Notes: a model not told the origin generated them from the letters alone. DNA of 64,000 nucleotides from UBA2377 sp964429385 (GCA_964429385.1 CAYSBR010000013.1:3930-67929); one strand, 5' to 3'. Positions 33,066 through 41,009 are shown, numbered from the stretch's first letter. Program-made: numbers and translations.

Positions 33066-35111
33066 CTACGCTCCCGCCCGATAGCGCTCGATGGCTGCGG
33101 CCTTGGCCGCGTAAAGGGCGCCCCAATCCCTGGGTTTGCCCAGCTCCTGAAAAAACGCGGCGGCTTCGCGGCAGGCGGTCGTGGTTTCATTCAGCAGATC
33201 GTCGGCCAGATGGCGGTAGGCTGCGGCGTCCCGGCCGCATTTTTCCCAGAGCGCATGCAGACCGAAATGCAGGCCGATTTCCCGTCCGGCCAGCCGCATG
33301 CTTTCGACATAAAGCCACTGACGATGCAGATGCGCGCGACGGGTGGGAACGGGCGCTTCACCCGCCCACCAGCAATGATAAAACACCGGCGTGTAGTCCG
33401 CCGCCGTTTCCGCCTGCGTCAGCAGTTGGGCCGCCTCGGCGTAATGGGGCGTGGCTTCCCTCCACGCGGTGGCGACGGCCTGCAGTGCGTCAGTGAAATC
33501 GGCCGGGTTGTAAACGCCCTCTCCCTCGCGGCGCGGCGGTTGGCGGTTTTCCGCCAGATCGTCCGGGCCGAAGCCGTCGGCTCCCGGCAGCGGCAGTTTT
33601 TTTCGTCCGGCATACCACATGGGCCATTGTTCAGGTGCCCAGGTGCAGGCGGTGGAGAGGTGGGTATGCGCGCGCTCCAGCGCCTGCCAGGCGGCGAAGG
33701 TCAGCTCCCCGGCCGCGGTTCCAAATTGACGGTGGGCGAGGGCACGGCAGACCGGGGCGGGATCGGCCTGCGGGTTGAGGAAAAACTCCCGGCAGGCGGG
33801 GGCGTTGCTGCTGATGTCCTCGGGCGTGGGCCCCCAGTGGTCAAAAACACCGTCGGCGCCGAGCGCGTGCCAGCGGCGGAGCTTGGCGGCGATGCCGAGG
33901 GGGAAATCCTGGATATCGCCGATGCCATGCACGGTGTCGTCACCCCAGTGCAGATTGTCGTAGCCGATGAAGGTCTGGCCCTGTTGCCGGCAGACCTGGC
34001 GGACGGCGTGGAGAAAGTCATGGGTTTGCCGTTCGCACTGCCAGCCGTCCTTCTGCGCGGCGAGATACACGCCGGAGGCGGCGGGCAACGCCGCTTGCCG
34101 GTGGAGAAACTCCCCGGTCTCCCGATCCCAGCGCCACCCGGTGGTCAGCACGCGCAGGCCGGGCCGGACCTTGCGGCCTTCCTCGATCAGAAAAGCGACG
34201 AGCCGGTCGCGTTGCGCCAGCCGGTGCAGCCCGCGACAGCGCGGACAGGTTTCGGGCGCGCAGAATTCGCCGCCGGAATCCAGGCCGAAGACAAAGAGGG
34301 TTTCGATTTCCGGAAAATCGGCGAAGAAGCGGGCGAGCAGATCGCGGTAAAAAGCCCGCACCTGCGGATGGCTGAAACACAGGACCTGGCCTTCGTAGGT
34401 GCCGGAGTCGCTGAGCACGTCCTCCGGGTAGCGGGTGAGGAAGGCCTCGCGTTCGGCCGTTGGCACCCAGGGACCGCCCTGGCAGGGCAGTTCGGTGAGC
34501 CAGAGCATGGCCCCGAGCCCGTGGTCGGCGCAGTCGTCGAGCAACCGGCGCAGTCCGGCGCGATTGGCGGCGACCTCCGCCGGATCCACCGCGCGGGGAA
34601 AGAGGGGGCTGGTGACGTAGCCCTGCAGCGAGCGTCGGCTGCCCTGCCAGTCGTGAGAGACCAGACAGTGGGTGGCGCCCATCCGGGCGATGAAGCGCAC
34701 ATCGGTGCGGGTCCCGGGCCAGGGCGTGAAGCGCGGGTGAAAGATGCGTTCCCGGAAATGAAAGACACCCTGGCGGTGCAGACCCTCGACCAGCGGTTCC
34801 CCGGCGGCCCGCAATTCCTCCAGCCCAAAGACGGCCTGCAGCAGGCCGCGCGGGGTGTTGCCGAACAGGTGGAGCACGCCTTCGTGCATCCGTATTTCAA
34901 AGGCATCGCCGACGGAAGCGGCGGGCAGATGCGGCGCAGGTCCGGGCAGAGGGGGAGATTCACCGGGCGAGCCGGTTACCAATCCGGCGCGGATGGGCGG
35001 CGGCCCGGGTAAACCGGCCAGGGCCCGGGCGAGTTCCTGCCGGAAGGTTTGCCGCACCCGCGGCGGCGGGGCGGCGGGGTAAAACTCAGGTAAGACTGGG
35101 GGAGGGGGCAT
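33066..35111 (-). CDS. Putative glycoside hydrolase (GH20/GH67-like layout), uncharacterised
   Basis: A 681-residue protein I cannot place in a numbered family. An N-terminal alpha/beta domain ends EGVLHLFGNTPRGLLQAVFG, the pattern of the non-catalytic domain preceding GH20/GH67-type barrels. A barrel region follows with MGATHCLVSHDW, HGLGAMLWLTELP, IETLFVFGLDSGGEFCAPE, QTFIGYDNLHWGDD and ADGVFDHWG. The acidic residues in DSGGEF and DNLHWGDD are candidates for catalysis. CPRCRG is Cys-rich and unusual. A C-terminal helical domain (EAAQLLTQAE, AAFFQELGKP) closes it. No signal peptide is seen, so the site is probably cytoplasmic. Neighbours give no substrate clue. Confidence 0.6.
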   Translation of the reverse strand: MPPPPVLPEFYPAAPPPRVRQTFRQELARALAGLPGPPPIRAGLVTGSPGESPPLPGPAPHLPAASVGDAFEIRMHEGVLHLFGNTPRGLLQAVFGLEELRAAGEPLVEGLHRQGVFHFRERIFHPRFTPWPGTRTDVRFIARMGATHCLVSHDWQGSRRSLQGYVTSPLFPRAVDPAEVAANRAGLRRLLDDCADHGLGAMLWLTELPCQGGPWVPTAEREAFLTRYPEDVLSDSGTYEGQVLCFSHPQVRAFYRDLLARFFADFPEIETLFVFGLDSGGEFCAPETCPRCRGLHRLAQRDRLVAFLIEEGRKVRPGLRVLTTGWRWDRETGEFLHRQAALPAASGVYLAAQKDGWQCERQTHDFLHAVRQVCRQQGQTFIGYDNLHWGDDTVHGIGDIQDFPLGIAAKLRRWHALGADGVFDHWGPTPEDISSNAPACREFFLNPQADPAPVCRALAHRQFGTAAGELTFAAWQALERAHTHLSTACTWAPEQWPMWYAGRKKLPLPGADGFGPDDLAENRQPPRREGEGVYNPADFTDALQAVATAWREATPHYAEAAQLLTQAETAADYTPVFYHCWWAGEAPVPTRRAHLHRQWLYVESMRLAGREIGLHFGLHALWEKCGRDAAAYRHLADDLLNETTTACREAAAFFQELGKPRDWGALYAAKAAAIERYRAGA

Positions 35112-35175
35112 GAGGCGGGTGGGCCAAACCCAGCGCGGGCTTGCGGTGTTTGTCGCTAGCAGACAGTGTGGGGCT

Positions 35176-35646
35176 ATGAAAACCCGATTCCTTCCCCTCC
35201 TGTGCGGTTTGTTGCTGGCTGGCGGCGCCGGGCATCTGCAGGCCGCGCCGGGTGTTCCGGCCCAGCAGGGGGCGGCGGCGACCGATGAGGAGATGGGCGA
35301 GATTCTCGGTATCGAGATCGCGCGCGCGAACGGGCGTTACCTCGGGCTGGAAATTGTATCGGGCAATTTCAAGCTCACCTTCTACAACGAAAAGAAGAAG
35401 CCCGAGCCCGTGGATGTGGCGCGGGCCACGGCGCGCTGGCAGGCGCGCACCAAGCCCTTCCGGGAGTTCAATGTGCTCAACCCCTCGGGGGACGGCCATT
35501 CGCTGGCGGGCAACCGGTTCGTCCGTCCGCCGCATATCTTCATCGTTTATCTCACGCTGATGCACGAGTCGGGCGAGGTGGCGGAGAGCCATCAGGTCCA
35601 GTTTGGTGGCGCGCAGGCGGCGGATCAGGCGCAGCAGGAGGAGTGA
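35176..35646 (+). CDS. Small secreted hypothetical protein
   Basis: A 156-residue protein with signal peptide MKTRFLPLLCGLLLAGG and a likely cleavage after HLQA. The mature part is a small beta-rich domain: ILGIEIARANGRYLGLEIVSGNFKLTFYN, then VARATARWQARTKPFREF and RPPHIFIVYLTLMHESGEV. It reads like a single Ig- or lipocalin-like sheet exposed in the periplasm. The start at 35176 was chosen for the signal peptide. I do not recognise the family. It precedes ribBX by 66 bases on the same strand, but a functional link is not implied. Confidence 0.65.
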   Translation: MKTRFLPLLCGLLLAGGAGHLQAAPGVPAQQGAAATDEEMGEILGIEIARANGRYLGLEIVSGNFKLTFYNEKKKPEPVDVARATARWQARTKPFREFNVLNPSGDGHSLAGNRFVRPPHIFIVYLTLMHESGEVAESHQVQFGGAQAADQAQQEE

Positions 35647-35712
35647 AGGCTGGCGGCCGGTTTCGGTCGCCGCGCATTTGACAGCGTTCCCCGCGGTGGC
35701 GAACCTCCGCGC

Positions 35713-36810
35713 ATGTCCTCCTCTGGCAGCCAGGTTTTCGACACCGTGGAATCCGCGATTCACGACATCGCGGCGGGTCGCCTCGTGATCGTGACGGATG
35801 ACGAGGCGCGCGAGAACGAGGGCGATCTCATCATGGCCGCCTCGAAGGCCACGCCCGAGACCATCAACATGATGATCCGCTACTGCAGCGGCATTGTGTG
35901 CGTCCCCACGGTCGAGCCCCAGCTGCGCCGCCTCGGGCTCGGCCCGATGGTGCAGCAAAACCGCGAGGTGCAGCGCACGGATTTCACCGTGACCGTGGAT
36001 GCGGCCGAGGGCATCACCACCGGCATCAGCGCCTATGATCGCGCGCGGACGATCCGCATCCTCGCCGATCCCGCGGCGCAGCCCGAGCAATTGGTCCAGC
36101 CCGGCCACGTATTTCCCCTGCGCGCCCGCCCCGGCGGCGTGCTGGAGCGGGCCGGTCATACCGAGGCCGCCGTGGATCTCGCCATTCTCGCCGGCCTGCA
36201 CCCGAGCGGCGTGCTGTGCGAACTGGTGAACGACGACGGCTCCGTGCAGCGCCTGCCGCAACTGGTCGAGTTCAAGCGCAAGTTCGGCCTGCGCATGATC
36301 TCCATCGCCCAGCTCATCGAATACCGCGCCAAGCGCGACCAGCTTGTCCGGCTGGTTTGCTCGCAGCCTTTCTCCTCGGACTTCGGGGATTTCACGCTGC
36401 ATGTCTTCCGCAGCACACTCGACAACCGCCACCACCTCGCGCTGGCGATGGGCCGGCTCACGACCGAGCCCACCCTGGTGCGCGTGCACAGCGAAAATCT
36501 CCTCGGCGATGTTTTCCGCATGAAGGGGCTGGAGACGCATCATGCCCTGACCGCCTCGCTGGAGGCGGTCGCCCGTGAAGGCCGCGGGGTGGTGCTCTAC
36601 ATGGAGCATGCCAACGGCGGGGCCGATCTCATCAACCGTCTGACGGGCCGGGCGGGCGATCCCCCCATGAGCTTTCGCGATTACGGTATCGGTGCGCAGA
36701 TCCTCTCCGCGCTCGGCCTGGGCAAGATCCGCCTGCTCTCGAACAGCACCCGCAAGGTCGTCGGTCTCGACGGCTACGGACTGGAGATCGTCGAGCAGGT
36801 GTCGCCTTGA
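35713..36810 (+). CDS. ribB: RibBX: DHBP synthase with degenerate GTP cyclohydrolase II domain
   Basis: A 365-residue riboflavin-pathway protein. The N-terminal 3,4-dihydroxy-2-butanone-4-phosphate synthase is intact: DDEARENEGDLIMAAS, TTGISAYDRARTI, and GHVFPLRARPGGVLERAGHTEAAVD. The C-terminal half has the GTP cyclohydrolase II fold (VRVHSENLLGDVF, FRDYGIGAQILSALGLGKIRLLSNS), but the three zinc Cys are gone: HSEC reads HSEN, and the RCDCG region reads GLETH. The catalytic RQEGRG loop reads EHANGGA. It should make DHBP only, like the RibBX variants described in Proteobacteria. GTP cyclohydrolase II must then come from another gene. ribH and nusB follow. Confidence 0.92.
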   Translation: MSSSGSQVFDTVESAIHDIAAGRLVIVTDDEARENEGDLIMAASKATPETINMMIRYCSGIVCVPTVEPQLRRLGLGPMVQQNREVQRTDFTVTVDAAEGITTGISAYDRARTIRILADPAAQPEQLVQPGHVFPLRARPGGVLERAGHTEAAVDLAILAGLHPSGVLCELVNDDGSVQRLPQLVEFKRKFGLRMISIAQLIEYRAKRDQLVRLVCSQPFSSDFGDFTLHVFRSTLDNRHHLALAMGRLTTEPTLVRVHSENLLGDVFRMKGLETHHALTASLEAVAREGRGVVLYMEHANGGADLINRLTGRAGDPPMSFRDYGIGAQILSALGLGKIRLLSNSTRKVVGLDGYGLEIVEQVSP

Positions 36811-36817
36811 TTTTTTC

Positions 36818-36918
36818 ACAGGAGGCAACGGAGAAAACCGAGACGGGCAGTCACGGATTGCGCGGATGGAGCGGGACTTATGAACCGGTTTCGCCCGGTT
36901 GCCTTCGCAGGCTCCTGT
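36818..36918. repeat. Imperfect palindromic repeat between ribBX and ribH
   Basis: ACAGGAG (36818-36824) pairs with CTCCTGT (36912-36918), GGCAAC (36824-36829) with GTTGCC (36898-36903), and AACCGG with CCGGTT within. Together they give a roughly 100-base cruciform-prone spacer. It looks like a dispersed intergenic repeat rather than an FMN riboswitch, whose conserved boxes I do not see. Confidence 0.4.
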
Positions 36919-37013
36919 AAAAGGGATGGGAGATAAGCCGTTTCCCGGCCCTTGGGATGCTTATCCATTTACAGGTTGCGGTATTTCCGCGACTTGCCGC
37001 CAATAGACCGCTT

Positions 37014-37487
37014 ATGAGCTTTGACGCACCCAAGCCTCCCGTGATCGACGGGTCCCGTTTTTCCATCGGGATCGCGGCGGCGCGTTTCAACGGGACGCTG
37101 GTGGACGGTCTGCTGGCTTCGCTCCGGGCCGCGCTGGAGAGCCAGGGCGTGCCGGCGGCGGGGCTCACGCTTGTCCGCGTGCCGGGCTCGCACGAGGTGC
37201 CGTATGCCATCCAGCGGCTGGCCGACACCGGAAAACACGACTGCCTCATCGCGCTCGGCGTGCTGATCGGTGGTGACACCAACCACCACGAGATGGTGGG
37301 CAACAGCGTCTCCGCCGCGCTCCAGTCCATCGCGCTCCAGTCCCGCCTGCCCGTGATCAACGGCGTGATCGTCGCCAATACCCGGGCCCAGGCCGAGGCC
37401 CGCTGCACCGGCGCCATCAACCGCGGGGCTGAGTTTGCGGCCGCCGCCTTGGAAATGGCCGCGTTGAAAAGGAGTTTTTCCGCATGA
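37014..37487 (+). CDS. ribH: 6,7-dimethyl-8-ribityllumazine synthase
   Basis: A 157-residue lumazine synthase that condenses DHBP with the ribitylaminopyrimidine, the next-to-last step to riboflavin. FSIGIAAARFNGTLVDGLL holds the aromatic/Asn substrate site, VRVPGSHEVPYAIQRL the phosphate-side loop, and LGVLIGGDTNHHEMVGNSV the catalytic His region (usual form IRG-T-HF). The start at 37014 (MSFDAPKPP) matches the family length; the longer upstream frame was rejected. It uses the product of the upstream ribBX and overlaps nusB by ATGA. Confidence 0.93.
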   Translation: MSFDAPKPPVIDGSRFSIGIAAARFNGTLVDGLLASLRAALESQGVPAAGLTLVRVPGSHEVPYAIQRLADTGKHDCLIALGVLIGGDTNHHEMVGNSVSAALQSIALQSRLPVINGVIVANTRAQAEARCTGAINRGAEFAAAALEMAALKRSFSA

Positions 37488-37927
37488 GCAAAGCCCAGTT
37501 TGCCCTCCGCAAGGCCGGCCGCGCCGCGGCCGTCCAGTATCTCTACGCCTGGAGCCTGAACTCCCCGGCCAATCTTCTGGAGGACCTTCGGGTTTTCTTC
37601 GAATCGCTTGAGCAGCCGCGCGACGACTACGCCTTCGGCGAAGAGCTCATCCATGGCGTCATCTCGCACGTGGAGGAGATTGATGCGCGCATCCGCGGGC
37701 TCGCCCACAACTGGGATTTCGACCGCATCGCGCGCATCGACCTCGCCATCCTGCGGCTGGCGATGTTCGAGATGATCTACCGCAAGGACATCCCGCCGGT
37801 CGTCTCGATCAACGAGGCCATTGATCTCTCGAAACAGTTTTCCACCGCCGATGCCAAGCGCTTCATCAACGGCATCCTCGACCGCCTGAAGGACCAGCTC
37901 GGCCGCGACGCCCGCCGCGCGGAATGA
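37484..37927 (+). CDS. nusB: Transcription antitermination factor NusB
   Basis: A 147-residue all-helical RNA-binding protein that, with NusE (S10), binds boxA and supports rRNA antitermination. LRKAGRAAAVQYLYAWSL (N-terminal basic helix), IARIDLAILRLAMFEMIYR, and VSINEAIDLSKQFSTADAKRF followed by NGILDRL are standard. Pairing with ribH is a common arrangement across bacteria. The start overlaps the ribH stop. Confidence 0.95.
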   Translation: MSKAQFALRKAGRAAAVQYLYAWSLNSPANLLEDLRVFFESLEQPRDDYAFGEELIHGVISHVEEIDARIRGLAHNWDFDRIARIDLAILRLAMFEMIYRKDIPPVVSINEAIDLSKQFSTADAKRFINGILDRLKDQLGRDARRAE

Positions 37928-37961
37928 GGGACTTAAATGTGGAAATCAGGAAAACGGGAAG

Positions 37962-38350
37962 ATGAGCGAACTCGGCAACAAGGAGTTGAGCGGTCGGGTG
38001 ATTGAGGCCGTGATTGCGGTGCACAAGGCCCTTGGTCCGGGTTTTCTTGAGTCGGTTTATGGAAATGCTTTGTGCGTGGAACTGAGACGTGCGGGCATCC
38101 GCTTTGAACAGCAAAAGCCGGTTGCTATCATCTATCGCGGCGAGGTGGTGGGGCAGCACCGACTCGATCTCTTGGTGGAGGGCGTATGCTGGTCGAATTG
38201 AAGGCGGTCGGCGCCATCGAAGACGTTTTCTTCGCCATTGCCCGGGCGCAGATGCGCGCGGCCGGGATCGGCGACGGCCTGATCCTGAATTTTGCCACCA
38301 TGCCCCTGACCATCAAACGGGTTGGCCCGGGCTTGAATCCCGTCTCCTGA
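37962..38350 (+). pseudogene. GxxExxY-family protein, frameshifted
   Basis: Two adjacent frames make up one GxxExxY protein. The first (37962-38201) has LSGRVIEAVIAVHKALGPGFLESVYGNAL, with the family name motif GFLESVY, then IIYRGEVVGQHRLDLLVEG and a premature stop. The second (38186-38350) resumes with MLVELKAVGAIED and ends LILNFATMPLTIKRVG, the usual C-terminus. The shift falls at about 38183-38186 and looks like loss of one base. The family is related to PD-(D/E)XK nucleases; its function is not established. The two halves may reflect a real pseudogene or a sequencing error. Confidence 0.8.
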
Positions 38351-38370
38351 TTTCCAGCTTTCCACATTCC

Positions 38371-39318
38371 ATGTTCGGCCTGTTCAAAAAATTCAAAGAC
38401 GGCTTCGCCAAGACGGTGTCGGCCATCACGGCGAAGACGCGCGGGCTGTTTGGCGGCCGCAAGATTGACGCCGCCTCGCTCGACGAACTGGAGGAGGCGC
38501 TCTACACCGCCGATTTTGGCGTCGAGACGACCGATGAGATTCTCCGCGAGATCAAGCAGGCCTACGGTCAGGACAAGGAGCTGCAGGGCCGGCAGGCCGC
38601 CGAGATCGGCGCGGCTGTTCTCCGTCGGGTGCTGGCCGGGTCCGAAGGCCGGCTTGAAGGTAGGGACGGACCTCCGGGCCGTCCGTCCGATTCGACCGCG
38701 CCCACCGTTATCGCCATGATCGGCGTCAACGGTTCGGGCAAAACCACCACCACCGCCAAGCTCGCGTGGCGGCTGAAACAGGACGGCCGCACCGTGACCG
38801 TGGCGGCGTGCGACACCTTCCGCGCCGCGGCGGTGGAGCAGTTGAAGACCTGGGCCACCCGGCTCGACCTCGACCTTGTCGCCAGCCACACCGGCGCCGA
38901 CGCCGCCGCCGTGGCCTACGACGCCTGGCAGGCGGCCAATGCCCGCGGCCGCGACTACCTGATCGTGGACACCGCCGGCCGCCTGCACACCAAGAGCAAC
39001 CTCATGGAGGAACTCGCGAAAATCCGCCGCGTGCTGCAGAAACACGACCCGGCGGCCCCGCAGCACCGCTGGCTCGTGGTGGATGGCTCGCTCGGCAGCA
39101 ACTCCATCGAGCAGGCCAAGGTGTTTCACCAGAGCTTCGGCCTCACCGGCCTCGTCGTCACCAAGCTCGACGGCACCAGTCGGGGCGGCGCCATCGTGGG
39201 CATCTGGCGCGAATTGAAGCTCCCCATCTACTTCATCGGCCTCGGCGAACAACCCGAGGACCTCCAGCCCTTCAGCGCCGAGAGCTACGCCAAGGCCGTA
39301 TTCGGCCTGGAAGGGTGA
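38371..39318 (+). CDS. ftsY: Signal recognition particle receptor FtsY
   Basis: A 315-residue SRP GTPase that docks ribosome-SRP complexes at the membrane. It has the compact form with almost no acidic A domain: MFGLFKKFKDGFAK is the amphipathic membrane helix. The N domain contains DELEEALYTADFGVETTDEI. The GTPase has GVNGSGKTTTTAKLAWRL (G1), ACDTFRAAAVEQL, DTAGRLHTKSNLM (G3), TKLDGTSRGGAIVGI (G4) and GLGEQPEDLQPF (G5). An odd Gly/Pro/Arg-rich stretch between the N and G domains (EGRDGPPGRPSDS) is encoded by a palindromic repeat. Confidence 0.95.
   Translation: MFGLFKKFKDGFAKTVSAITAKTRGLFGGRKIDAASLDELEEALYTADFGVETTDEILREIKQAYGQDKELQGRQAAEIGAAVLRRVLAGSEGRLEGRDGPPGRPSDSTAPTVIAMIGVNGSGKTTTTAKLAWRLKQDGRTVTVAACDTFRAAAVEQLKTWATRLDLDLVASHTGADAAAVAYDAWQAANARGRDYLIVDTAGRLHTKSNLMEELAKIRRVLQKHDPAAPQHRWLVVDGSLGSNSIEQAKVFHQSFGLTGLVVTKLDGTSRGGAIVGIWRELKLPIYFIGLGEQPEDLQPFSAESYAKAVFGLEG
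38664..38688. repeat. REP-like palindrome inside ftsY
   Basis: GGACGGAC (38664-38671) and GTCCGTCC (38681-38688) form a perfect 8-bp inverted repeat around a 9-base loop. The surrounding TAGGGACGGACCTCCGGGCC text looks like a dispersed intergenic repeat and encodes a low-complexity linker in frame. Confidence 0.6.
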
Positions 39319-39476
39319 GGGGAGTCTTTCTGCTGGTTAACGGCAAAGAGCGCACAGTGCAGGTCAATTCTTCGGCGAGGATCTCGCCGGCCGCTGAGAG
39401 GACACACCGCGTGCTGCTGGTCCCCGAGGTCGATTCCGATGGTCAGCTTTTCAACAGCAGGTATGGGAGTTTTCAT
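39319..39476 (-). pseudogene. IS110-family transposase N-terminal relic
   Basis: A minus-strand ATG at 39474-39476 opens MKTPIPAVEKLTIGIDLGDQ followed by QHAVC. This is the start of the DEDD (RuvC-like) catalytic domain of IS110-family transposases, including the first catalytic Asp in IGIDLGD. After CPLSG the frame is lost; shifting one base restores AGEILAEELTCT, the usual continuation. Only about 50 codons remain before ftsY. No terminal structures of an intact element are visible. It marks the edge of a decayed accessory region. Confidence 0.7.
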
Positions 39477-39529
39477 AGGGCGGGAGATTATACACCCGCC
39501 TTCTCATTCCTACTGGTTCGGTTTCTGCT

Positions 39530-39979
39530 TCATTTGACGAACATCTCCGGCGGCCGCTCCAACCTGTATCGCCAAAGGCGGAGACCATAGGTCCTGCGGA
39601 CGTCAACATCGGTGCGCTCCGTCCGAAGAACGCGAATCTGGTAGTCGTAGCTCAAAAATGCCCTGAACACTCTCGGAAACCTATCTCCGTGCTTTTTACG
39701 CAAGCGCCGCGCATTTCGAAGCAAAATATCCCTGTGCTCCGGCAAGCCAGAAAGAAATCGATAGCGCAGTATCAACCGCTTTCCATCGCTCGTAGTCACT
39801 CGGAAAAGATACTCCCATGCGTCCAAATGCATCGGCACGTCGATGTCTCGTTCCGCGGCCAAGTCACCGTCCGCATCACGTAACTCGGGAGCCCAGCCGT
39901 CAGTCCAAACGCTGAGCGATCCTCGGCGCTTCACGAGGTCTCGCTTATTCGCTTTCTCCCAATCGAGTCGGTCAGCCAT
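39530..39979 (-). CDS. Hypothetical protein, orphan pair member 2
   Basis: A 149-residue protein starting MADRLDWEKANKRDLVKRRG at 39979. The frame is open further back to 40099, but that part overlaps the neighbouring gene's end and looks non-coding. It is very rich in Arg and Asp (ELRDADGDLAAERDIDVPMH, LLRNARRLRKKHGDRF, YGLRLWRYRLERPPE). It shows no recognised motif. G+C is lower than in neighbouring core genes and the region sits beside an IS relic, so it is probably acquired. It follows the next listed ORF by about 20 bases on the same strand, suggesting a two-gene unit. Confidence 0.55.
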   Translation of the reverse strand: MADRLDWEKANKRDLVKRRGSLSVWTDGWAPELRDADGDLAAERDIDVPMHLDAWEYLFRVTTSDGKRLILRYRFLSGLPEHRDILLRNARRLRKKHGDRFPRVFRAFLSYDYQIRVLRTERTDVDVRRTYGLRLWRYRLERPPEMFVK

Positions 39980-39998
39980 TTTTGCCGATCGATTGAGG

Positions 39999-40394
39999 TC
40001 AGACACGACGGGGCGCAGCCCCGGAGTTGTCTGTGCCGACTGGATCGGCCTTCTTTGCATCGAACACGTCGATAGTGGATGCGATCGAAATAAATTCAAA
40101 CACTCGCTCCTGACCGCGAGCTATAATTTGAATCCTGAATCCATCGAAATATCCCTGCTGGTTCGTCATCGTCCACATCCACTCAACGCGTCCGCTGCCT
40201 CTGAAGATCGGGGAAATCTTCTTTCTCTCTTTCTTGCGGCCGGACGACAAAAGGAGCTCATCAGTGTCGCGATTGCATCCCAGACGGATCTCTCGCTTCG
40301 AGTCGGAGATGACGATCTCGCAAAACCGGCCGTGAAGCACCGGATCTTCGATGCCATTGATGGCGGTGACACAAGTTAGCTTCGGGATCTTCAT
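39999..40394 (-). CDS. Hypothetical protein, orphan pair member 1
   Basis: A 131-residue protein (MKIPKLTCVTAINGIEDPVL) with an alternating beta pattern: GRFCEIVISDSKREIRLGC, RVEWMWTMTNQQGYFDGFR and RVFEFISIASTIDVF. It may be a small beta-barrel or sheet protein. No signal peptide or known motif is seen. Lower G+C and a position upstream of the other orphan ORF, with an IS110 relic on one side and an integrase relic on the other, point to horizontally acquired DNA. The product might be a two-protein accessory module of unknown function. Confidence 0.5.
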   Translation of the reverse strand: MKIPKLTCVTAINGIEDPVLHGRFCEIVISDSKREIRLGCNRDTDELLLSSGRKKERKKISPIFRGSGRVEWMWTMTNQQGYFDGFRIQIIARGQERVFEFISIASTIDVFDAKKADPVGTDNSGAAPRRV

Positions 40395-40588
40395 CTTTCA
40401 CCGATCAGTGTGATTCGCCTCAACTCAGTTGATGGATATAAATTTCAGTCATGAGGCGTTTGGCTGAAAATGATCGGGCTTTGAGGTCATTGTTGTTGAA
40501 TTGAATGCAATATTCAGAACCTCGGCGTGTTCATTGGGTTGAGCTTTATGGGGTTGGATATCAGTCCGCGTAAGGCTCAACTGACGCG

Positions 40589-40891
40589 ATGGAGCCGCCC
40601 CACTCCAAGAACCACGAAAGCCGGCCGGTTTCGTTTCCTGACTGGAAAACAGTACTGAGCACGGCGGGTCTGCCGGAGGTCAGGCGGCACGAATATGAAC
40701 GGGCGATCATCACCTTTTTGCATCGCTGCAAACAACCGCATTGCCCGGCGTCCATGGCCATGGCCAAGAGCTAGCTGGCCGGGCCGCCGGGGCAAGCTGA
40801 GAATGTGAACCGTGAGGCTTTGCGCTGGTTTTCTAAGGGTGCAAAACTGCACGCGCCCCATCCTTATACAAAGGCAAGGACCGGACGCTGA
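40589..40891 (+). pseudogene. Tyrosine recombinase (integrase) N-terminal relic
   Basis: The frame from the ATG at 40589 reads FPDWKTVLSTAGLPEVRRHE, then YERAIITFLHRCKQPHCPAS. This is the SAM-like core-binding domain layout of integron-type tyrosine recombinases. An in-frame TAG at 40772-40774 interrupts it. Translation past the TAG gives NREALRWFSKGAKLHAPHPY, the expected next helix, before a TGA at 40889-40891. The catalytic domain is missing altogether. The identification rests on pattern memory, so it is moderate. Confidence 0.5.
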
Positions 40892-41009
40892 TCAGCGGAC
40901 CGGGGGGCGAAGGGAAGCGGGCCGTCAGGTGTTAGCTTTTCCAGCGTTATTCACCCCTGAGTTGGCTTGCAGCGGCCTTCGGGGTGAAGACTTGTCCTGC
41001 AAGCCACAG

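Noticed and set aside
33036..35012. 658-residue plus-strand frame opposite the GH-like gene
   Set aside because: No motifs, antisense composition; the minus-strand protein shows clear fold patterns.
36811..37013. FMN riboswitch before ribH
   Set aside because: The spacer is palindromic but lacks the conserved AGGGGCGG/GGUGAAA-type boxes; it reads as a dispersed repeat.
40561..40861. Minus-strand frames opposite the integrase relic
   Set aside because: They lack protein character, while the plus-strand frame continues coherently across its stop.
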